Shown here: positions 57,150 to 64,000 of the stretch, piece by piece
How the letters are laid out: each line of letters starts with the position of its first letter
How positions within the stretch are numbered: the first letter of the stretch is position 1
DNA from: Diphasiastrum complanatum
Taxonomy: Eukaryota; Streptophyta; Lycopodiopsida; Lycopodiales; Lycopodiaceae
Direction: 5' to 3'
Length of the DNA stretch: 64,000 nucleotides
NCBI GenBank assembly: GCA_029204225.1
Contig: CM055098.1
Coordinates: 49,773,120 to 49,837,119 of the forward strand
The notes under the pieces: generated by a model
What the model saw: only the letters and a program-made list of their open reading frames with translations
The model's database searches: none
What the model was told of the DNA's origin: nothing
Translations under genes and position numbers: made by a program

Positions 57150-58690
57150 CCTCTGTAGTCGGCTACCATTGACTAATGTGTCAAGGGGTATGCCTTCTAG
57201 GGTTTCTAATTAGACTGCACCATTGGTGAAAATTTTCTTGACAACATAAGGACCTTGGCTACGGAATTTCAATTTGCATGGATGCACCTTGGAAGATGTG
57301 TAAAGTAAAACTTTATCACCATCTTGAATATCCTTTGTGCAGACTTGGTGATCATGCCAAGCCTTTTGTCGTCATTTATGAACCAATTGTGCATGATAAG
57401 ATATAAGTCGTGTTTCACACAGTTTCGTCAATGTAGAGAGTCGATTTTGAATTGGTGGTGATAAACATTATCGTCACACAAGTTAGTGGCATAAGCTAAA
57501 GTGACACGTAGAGAGGGAATTAAAAACTCTACTGATATAACATCCTCTTGGCCATATACCAGCTCAAATGGTGTTTTCCAACCTCTGGCTCACTTCGGCG
57601 TTGTTCGATATGCCATAGCAGAGAATAACTTCGTTTCTTAGTCTGATCGACCTATTTCTACTATCTTGATTAAAACTTTACAAATCATTTTATTCATAGA
57701 TTCGGCTAATCCATTACATGTAGGATAATATGCTCTTTCGGTGTATAATGAAGTAGAGTCAGTAAACTGCTGATTACTTCATTAAGGAAGTGAGAACCTC
57801 GATCACTAACAAGCTCTATTGGATAGCCAAATCTAGTGACAATGTTTTCATAAAGAAAGCGTGCTACAGATTTTGCATCTGCTTCGCGCGTTGCTCTTAG
57901 CCTCTATCCATTTTGTCGCATACACAGTGGCAATCAAGATGTATCGAGATTGTGTGCCATGTGCTGCTGGACTAATAGGTCCAACAAAATCAATACCTCA
58001 TTTGTGAAATGCTTGACTGTCAAGTATCGGAGTAAGGAGATTGTGAGCGGATTTTTTGGTATTCTTTGCGCTTTGACAAACGTTGTAACTTTTACATAAG
58101 CATGGGTGTCGTTGAATAAGGTTGGCCACCAAAATCCGGCGAGAAGAATTGCCCTAGCTGTAGCATCGAAGGAGAAATGTCCACCCCCAATACCTTCGTG
58201 TGTCAAGGCAATAATCTGTCAGACTTCATATTCATGGGCACAACGTCGTGTAATATCGTCAACACCTAACTTATATTATTGTCCCGCAATACGATGATAT
58301 GGCAAAGATTTTATGATAAGTTTTATTTCTTGCGGTTTCGTCAAATGAGGATCTATTTCCCCAGTGGCTAGATATCTAATGATATCATCTGCCCATAACG
58401 GAGTCGCATCTATATAAAATAGACACGCATCTGGTAACTCATCATTTATTGGCTCATCAAATGCTTCAGCATTGGGTGATCATAAATATGATCAGCCAGA
58501 TAATGTTGTGAGCCGAATTCTAAAAGAATCAACAGCCATCGTGCAATTCATCTTGTTTTGCATGGTTTATTCAAGAGATAAAGAAGAGCATGATGGTCAA
58601 TATAAAAGACAAAATAATGGCCTAGCAAATAATGTCAAAATTATTGAACAACATAGACCATCGCACTTTATCGGAATGGAGGTTAAATGA
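57150..58690 (-). pseudogene. Gypsy-G RNase H end and integrase relic
   Basis: Minus strand. RNase H tail pieces come first, then FYIDATPLWADDIIRYLATG, ITRRCAHEYEV and the integrase zinc-binding region (THEGIGGGHFSFDATARAIL, GFWWPTLFNDTHAYVK, CNVCQSAKNTKKSAHN in shifted frame). GIDFVGPISPAAHGTQSRYI and VYATKWIEAK follow, then a damaged core and YRTTPK, ELVYGQEDVISVEFLIPSLR, HAQLVHK, QDGDKVLLYTSSKVHPCKLK, GPYVVKKIFTNGAV and LVNGSRLQRYYEDNF. This is Ty3/Gypsy, related to Gypsy-E and Gypsy-F at the C-terminus. Many stops; dead. Confidence 0.85.
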
Positions 58691-59249
58691 CAGCCCTCTG
58701 GCAATTGAGTGTGTGAAATGTCATTCCCACTTTCATCTGTGGTAACTGCATGAGATGTGGAGAGAGGGCATACTGCCTATCTTGCTGTAGAATTTATGGG
58801 TGCTTGCTTCATCCTTGCAGCTATATAGTGGCACAAGTAACTGATTGTCATTGATGATTTGTTGATAGGTATTGCTCAACTATCTAGCTTTCGGTAATGC
58901 TCACTTGCTTCTCACTTTTACATACCATTTAACAAAGGACCTTCACATAATGAACTACAGTCATATCTACCAAATGCAACACATACACACACCCTTTTTG
59001 CTCAACTCTATGGTCTCAAATAGTTTGGTGCAGCTCAAAGGTGATTCTCAACACATTCTCACTTCACAATGGTATTATAACGAATCTCTAACAAAGACTT
59101 CTCAGCACTCCTACACACAACCCAAGATGATACATTGCCCATGTCATAGGCTTCTGAGACAGATCTTTACATATGGTTTCGACAGAAGTAACATTAGACT
59201 AATAATATGTTTTCACTGAGCAAGAGGTAAGATAATGAGTGGGTTTCTA
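58691..59249. other. Spacer
   Basis: An open frame of 115 codons at 58872-59219 (+) has no family motif. Nothing else recognised. Confidence 0.4.
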
Positions 59250-59915
59250 TGTTAAAAATTCACAATTCTAGCTTGACTAGTTTTGGTCATATGACTTGTA
59301 AATAGTTAGATGGTCATGATGTGGCTTGTCACACGTGCCAAATAGCATAGGATTCCATTCATAAGGATGTTCTCAAGTAGACCTAAGTGTTAGAACCTTT
59401 GGAATGAGTCCAAATTATGCTTAGATAGGAGCTATTTTTGGTAATTTTTGCATTGTTGAGGGATCTCCAAGATTCCAACCCTAACTTGGTAGGGATGAAA
59501 GATCCACCAAAATTAGCATTAGGGATAGGTTTAGGGCTACTCATACCTGCCCAAAACCGTGATGGATCATGTATATATAGGTGATGATATCTCACCAAAA
59601 TCAATCAAGCAATTTTATGTTTTTTCTCTCATAATGGTGCAATTGCTCTCTATGTTCATAATTGTTTGAGTACTTGTGATTACTAATGATTATAGGATTG
59701 AATGTAGGTCTGGTGTACAGTACTCAGACTGTGGGAGGCCCTACTTTCACACGTGTGAAGCCTTCTTCAAGGATTTGGGCCATTTAGTGAGGTTCAAGCA
59801 TAGATTTTTGATGGATTTTGATGGTTCAACTTGTGCTAATCTTATGAAATCATAATCTATTGTTTCCCTCATCATTTCAAGTGCTTTAGGATCCTTATTT
59901 GCTGTAATTTTTACA
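59250..59915 (+). repeat. Copia-H 5' LTR
   Basis: About 666 bp. It begins TGTTAAAAATTCAC and ends GTAATTTTTACA, near-inverted ends, followed directly by the primer site. It contains CACACGTGTG at about 59750. The start is chosen by end similarity; a start near 59390 (TGTTAGAACC) is an alternative. Confidence 0.7.
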
Positions 59916-59927
59916 TGGTATCAGAGC
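59916..59927 (+). promoter_or_regulatory. Copia-H primer binding site
   Basis: TGGTATCAGAGC, flush with the LTR end. Confidence 0.95.
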
Positions 59928-60723
59928 CAGGTTGAAATGAGCTAAATCCTTGGTTTTCATTCAATTTGATCACAATTTTTTATCTAAATCTTGTGTAGAT
60001 TGGATCTTAGCATCTAGTATTGATTCTAGAACTCAAAGTGAGTCAAATACATTGGAGATTGGTGTTGTGTGACTTCATTTGCATGTGTTTAGGTGTCTAA
60101 AACCAGAGGCAAAGTTGAATTCAATTCACATTACCAAGATAGCAAGTTTTGCTTGCTCCAAGCATTGATTTCTAAGCGAGTTTTGGAGGTGATTTCATAG
60201 AGGAGGCTTTCTAGCATTCAAGGAGAGGGAAGATCAGAGTTTTGGGGACTCTTCAAGGCTGTTCTAAGGTGTAGTAGGCACCTCCTAAAGTGATTTAGGT
60301 TCAGTCCAACCATTGCTTGACTTATGCACCAAATTAGATCAATTTTTCATCAATTTTGATCATTTTTTGCTTGTGATTGGATAGTAGATTGTGTTGCATC
60401 CTCATTAAGTTCCATTTAGATCTTTTACAAGTGATTTTGGAAGTATATTAGGTTGCTGAAATTCACTCTTGATCAGATCATTTGGAAGCTTTAATGTTCT
60501 TTATAGAAAGAGGGGCAATTCTACTAGTATTGTCTACTTCAATCAAGCAAGTGCATTGTTTCTAGTATTCTATGATTTGATTTTGTTAGAGATCATTCTT
60601 AGATCTTTATAGGAAGTCTATTACTGATCTTTTCAGGTCCCTAAGAAGTGGGATAAGGTAGACCTTCAATCAAATCAATAGAAGTAACCTTCATTTGTGT
60701 CAAGTCCTTGATTAGGAGACTAG
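59928..60723 (+). other. Copia-H 5' leader
   Basis: About 800 bases between primer site and gag start. Non-coding and A/T-rich, typical of plant Copia leaders. Confidence 0.6.
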
Positions 60724-63700
60724 ATGGCATCTATAAATGCATATCTTTTGGATACTAATGAAAGGCTTAACAAAACTAACTATTCCATATGGAAAGTTAG
60801 AATGGAATCTATCATGATCATGCAAGATCTGATGGAAATTGTAAATGGTAAGGAGGGTGAACCTATTCATCCTCAAGAAAAAGCCAAATACATCAAGAGG
60901 TGCAATGTTGCACTACATTGCATAAAAATGAATGTTGCAAATGAACTCTTAAGAGAGGTAGGAGATTGCACTTCAGCTCAAGATGCTTGGGAGACTTTGC
61001 AAAAGGTCTATGAATCCAAGAACCAAACTAGAATGTTAGCTTTGAAGAATCAAATCTATAGAAGCTATCAAAAGAAAGGAGAGAGTGCACATACTTTTGT
61101 CCTAAGAGTAAAGGAATTGAACAAAGAGCTAGCCTTTATAGGTGACCCTATCAAGGATGAAGAGCTTGTTCAACTCATATTGAATGGACTAAGCTTTGAA
61201 TTTGACAATTTGGTTCAGGGATATGCAATTATGGGTAAGCTACCCATACTTGAAGAACTCCAAGGCACGCTCATGGCCGAGGAATCAAGAAGGAGCCAAA
61301 TGCAAGAGAGGATGGATAGGCTTTCCATCCAAGGTGGAGATGACCAAGCTCTCTTCACCAAAGGCAAAGGCAAGTCCAAAGGCAAAGGATCAACATTCAA
61401 GAAGTCTACAAAGCTTGAGGATCAAGAAGGACCCCCAAAGGCATCTCCATCAACCACCAAAGTCAAGAAGGACAAATCAAAGGTGAAGTGCTACTATTGT
61501 AGCAAGATGGGGCATTATGCCTCAGAATGCTTCAAGAGGAAGCAAGATCAAAGCCAAGCCAACATGAGCAAAGAGGAGGAGGAGGAGAGTTCACATGAGT
61601 ACTCTCTCATGATGTCCATATTTTCTTCAACAAGCTTCAAAGGAGAAGATCCTTGGTGGATTGACTCGGGTGCTAGTTCACACATGACTAGTAAAAGGGA
61701 GTTTTTCTCTTCTCTCTTATCTTATGATGGACCTATAAAGTCTATCTATACAGCAAATGATGAAGCTTGTAAGATTGAAGGAGTTGGTAGCATTCCCCTT
61801 TGCTTAGGATCTTCCAAAAAGATCAACATAGAAGGTGTTTTGTACATTCCTACAATAACAAAGAATCTACTAAGTGTTGGCCAAATGGTAGACAATGGTT
61901 TCAATGTTGACTTTGCTTCAAATGAATGTTTCATCAAGAAGAAGGGTAAGATAGTGGCTAAGGGCACTAGACTTGGCAAACTTTATAAGCTGGATGCATT
62001 TGTGGATACTAATGTTGTCATGTTGGCCGAGAAGAGCAAGATATCTACCTTTACTTTATGGCACAAAAGACTTGGACATGTCAACTCGGGTTCCATGGAG
62101 GCTATGATCAAGGAGGAGTATGCTTTAGGCCTACCAAGGTCTATTGGGAAGGAAGACAAGGTTTGTGAAGCTTGTGCCTTATCCAAGGCACATAAGAAGG
62201 TGTTTCCTAACTCCATCACAAAGTCATCTCATCCTCTTGAAATCATACACTCGGATGTGCACGTTGCTAGCACCAAATCTAATGGAGGTTCATCCATGTT
62301 TTTAACCTTCATTGATGACTACTCAAGATATTGTTGGGTGTTCTTACTTTCCTTCAAGTCTCAAGTATTTGATACTTTTGTAAAGTTCAAGTTGTTTGTG
62401 GAAAAGCATCATAATCATAGCATCAAGATTCTTAGAAGTGACAATGGTGGAGAATTCATCTCCAATGAGTTCAAGGCCTTTTGTGAGGAGGAAGGGATCA
62501 AGAAAGAGACTTCTTGTCCTTACACTCCTCAACAAAATGGAGTTGCTGAAAGAAGGAATAGAACATTATGTGAATGTTCTAAGGCTTTAAGATTAGATGC
62601 TTGTTTGCCCAAATCCTTTTGGGGTGAGTCTCTTGTATGTGCAAACTACTTGATGAATAGGGTGTCTTGCAAAGCAATTGAAGGCAAAACTCCTTATGAG
62701 ATGTTGTATGGAAAGAAACCCAATCTTAATCACTTGAAAGTTTTTGGGTGTATATGTTATGTGCATGTGCCATTGGAAACAAGAACCAAGGAGGATCCAT
62801 CTTCCACAAGAGGGATCATGCTTGGATATGCAAGCTCAAGCAAGGGCTACAAAGTCTATCTCCCATCCTTGAACAAATTTGTTGTTTCAAGGGATGTCAT
62901 CTTTGATGAACATCATATGCATATGCTTGAAGAAGGCTCAAGTGCTCCAACAATCAAGAAGAAGATGGCCGAGGAGCAAGATCTTGGTTTTGAGGAGGAG
63001 CTCATGGAGGAGCAAGCACCAAACCCACCTATCACACCAAGGAGATCTTCAAGGGCAAAAGTGGAGCCATCAAGGCTCACATATCAAGGCAAAGGACAGC
63101 AAGTTGAGGGTATCTCATCCACGTCTTATGCTTTATCTAGTTTTGAAGAACCGTCTAATGTTGAAGACGCATTGAACTCCAAAGAATGGTATAAAGCTAT
63201 GTTGGATGAGTATGATGCCTTGATTGAGAATGAAACTTGGTTGCTTGTTGAGAGACCTCAAAGGAATGTAATAGGATGCAAGTGGGTCTTCAAGCTTAAG
63301 TTGAATGCAAATGGGAGTGTTAACAAACATAAAGCAAGATTAGTTGCAAAAGGTTATGCTCAAGAGAGAGGGATAGACTATGAGGAAACTTTTGCACCCG
63401 TGGCCAAGATGGTCACAATAAGACTAATCATTGCACTTGCATCACATTTTGGATGGATTCTATGTCAAATGGATGTCTCTAATGCTTTCTTGAATGGTTT
63501 TTTGGAAGAGGATATCTATATGGAGCAGCCACAAGGGTTCATCAAGCATGGAATGGAGAACAAAGTATGCCATCTCCAAAGAAGCATCTATGGCTTGAAG
63601 CAAGCCTCAAGATCTTGGAATTCAAGACTACATTGCTATCTTATTTCACTTTCTTTTGTTCAAAGTGAATATGATCCCACTCTTTACATTAGGTTTGATG

Positions 63701-64000
63701 ATGTTGGTATTGTACTTTTACTCATTTATGTAGATGACATCATCATTAGTGGAAATAGTGTTGATGGTATTGAAAAAATCAAGATAGATCTATCCTTAGA
63801 GTTCAAGATGGTAGATCTAGGGTGTCTTCACTTCATCTTAGGCATAGAAGTACTTAGAGGGTCTGATTTTATCTTTATAAGTCAAGTAAACTATGCTCAA
63901 AGTCTTTTGAAGAAGTTTAAGATGGAAGTATGCAAAAGTGTTGACACACCAATGGAGCAAGATGTAAAAGTGCCAAATGAAGATGATGAAAGATCCTTCA
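60724..64000 (+). CDS. Copia-H gag-pol polyprotein, open to the window edge
   Basis: One uninterrupted frame of at least 1092 codons from MASINAYLLDTNERLNKTNY. UBN2-type gag (IWKVRMESIMIMQDLMEI, AWETLQKVYESKNQTRMLAL) is followed by the zinc knuckle CYYCSKMGHYASEC at residues 256-269. The protease opens WWIDSGASSHMT (catalytic D314). Integrase has HKRLGHVNSG, CEACALSK, IHSDVH (D511), LRSDNGGEF (D573) and NGVAERRNRT (E609), the expected D,D-35-E spacing. FGCICYVHVPLE and VVSRDVIFDE close it. RT includes CKWVFKLKLNANGSVNKHKA, EETFAPVAKM, QMDVSNAFLNGFLEEDIYM and an intact YVDD at 1002-1005. RNase H and the 3' LTR lie beyond the window. It appears coding-competent and is the most likely source of enzymes for Copia-F. 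Confidence 0.95.
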   Translation, partial: MASINAYLLDTNERLNKTNYSIWKVRMESIMIMQDLMEIVNGKEGEPIHPQEKAKYIKRCNVALHCIKMNVANELLREVGDCTSAQDAWETLQKVYESKNQTRMLALKNQIYRSYQKKGESAHTFVLRVKELNKELAFIGDPIKDEELVQLILNGLSFEFDNLVQGYAIMGKLPILEELQGTLMAEESRRSQMQERMDRLSIQGGDDQALFTKGKGKSKGKGSTFKKSTKLEDQEGPPKASPSTTKVKKDKSKVKCYYCSKMGHYASECFKRKQDQSQANMSKEEEEESSHEYSLMMSIFSSTSFKGEDPWWIDSGASSHMTSKREFFSSLLSYDGPIKSIYTANDEACKIEGVGSIPLCLGSSKKINIEGVLYIPTITKNLLSVGQMVDNGFNVDFASNECFIKKKGKIVAKGTRLGKLYKLDAFVDTNVVMLAEKSKISTFTLWHKRLGHVNSGSMEAMIKEEYALGLPRSIGKEDKVCEACALSKAHKKVFPNSITKSSHPLEIIHSDVHVASTKSNGGSSMFLTFIDDYSRYCWVFLLSFKSQVFDTFVKFKLFVEKHHNHSIKILRSDNGGEFISNEFKAFCEEEGIKKETSCPYTPQQNGVAERRNRTLCECSKALRLDACLPKSFWGESLVCANYLMNRVSCKAIEGKTPYEMLYGKKPNLNHLKVFGCICYVHVPLETRTKEDPSSTRGIMLGYASSSKGYKVYLPSLNKFVVSRDVIFDEHHMHMLEEGSSAPTIKKKMAEEQDLGFEEELMEEQAPNPPITPRRSSRAKVEPSRLTYQGKGQQVEGISSTSYALSSFEEPSNVEDALNSKEWYKAMLDEYDALIENETWLLVERPQRNVIGCKWVFKLKLNANGSVNKHKARLVAKGYAQERGIDYEETFAPVAKMVTIRLIIALASHFGWILCQMDVSNAFLNGFLEEDIYMEQPQGFIKHGMENKVCHLQRSIYGLKQASRSWNSRLHCYLISLSFVQSEYDPTLYIRFDDVGIVLLLIYVDDIIISGNSVDGIEKIKIDLSLEFKMVDLGCLHFILGIEVLRGSDFIFISQVNYAQSLLKKFKMEVCKSVDTPMEQDVKVPNEDDERSF

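Noticed and set aside
58872-59219. Open frame of 115 codons (+)
   Set aside because: No motif, ends beside the Copia-H LTR, and codon content looks random.

Overview
This window looks like nuclear DNA from a land plant, and it is almost entirely retrotransposon sediment around one host gene. The host gene is a LHT-type (lysine/histidine transporter-like) amino acid permease on the minus strand at 21837-28316. It has eight exons with GT-AG junctions and consistent phases that sum to 1410 bases (469 codons plus stop). Every other recognisable coding segment is Ty1/Copia, Ty3/Gypsy or LINE-derived. Copia leaders carry the usual binding site complementary to initiator tRNA-Met (TGGTATCAGAGC). Long CT/GA, TA and TG microsatellites, a nuclear intron of about 3.4 kb and nested LTR elements fit a repeat-rich plant genome. 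Nothing I can see fixes the species.

Layout. 1-850: Copia reverse transcriptase remnant (+). 1080-1712: coiled-coil ORF remnant (-). 2128-6863: degraded Copia-A (-) with both LTRs recognisable. 6864-9830: Copia-B (-) gag/protease relic plus a microsatellite-expanded LTR region. 10266-10800: Copia-C gag relic (+). 11343-12733: unrecognised minus-strand coding relic with a repeated YNSDILT motif. 12768-13317: degenerate CCCTTAGC minisatellite and a TA tract. 13620-16455: Gypsy-A (+), protease to RT, internally deleted and joined to a coiled-coil ORF tail. 16836-18800: Gypsy-B (-) RT/RNase H/integrase. 19329-21022: Copia-D gag relic (+). 21837-28316: the LHT gene, with a fold-back element and a 110-bp minisatellite in intron 1. 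29827-30300: diverged LTR. 31440-33640: LINE relic split by a Gypsy fragment. 34141-34500: GC-rich island. 34740-35101: second copy of the fold-back element. 37546-40099: Copia-E (-) LTR and gag head joined to a coiled-coil tail. 40320-50455: a nest of Gypsy-E (+), Gypsy-F (-) and the young non-autonomous Copia-F (-). 50475-52560: another Copia leader joined to a coiled-coil ORF (+). 52561-56430: mostly nothing recognisable. 56430-58690: Gypsy-G (-). 59250-64000: Copia-H (+), whose gag-pol frame stays open to the window edge.

The most interesting pattern is in Gypsy-F. If the 4571-bp Copia-F insertion is removed using its AAAAA target duplication, the integrase C-terminus at 49981-50455 becomes contiguous with a roughly 3.2-kb coiled-coil/proline-rich ORF at 41559-44717. 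The stop codon of that ORF abuts a polypurine tract and an LTR. This reads as a plant Gypsy element with an extra ORF 3' of pol. Relatives or analogues of this ORF recur at 1.1-1.7, 16.2, 37.5 and 51.7 kb, and two of those are spliced onto the start of a Copia gag.
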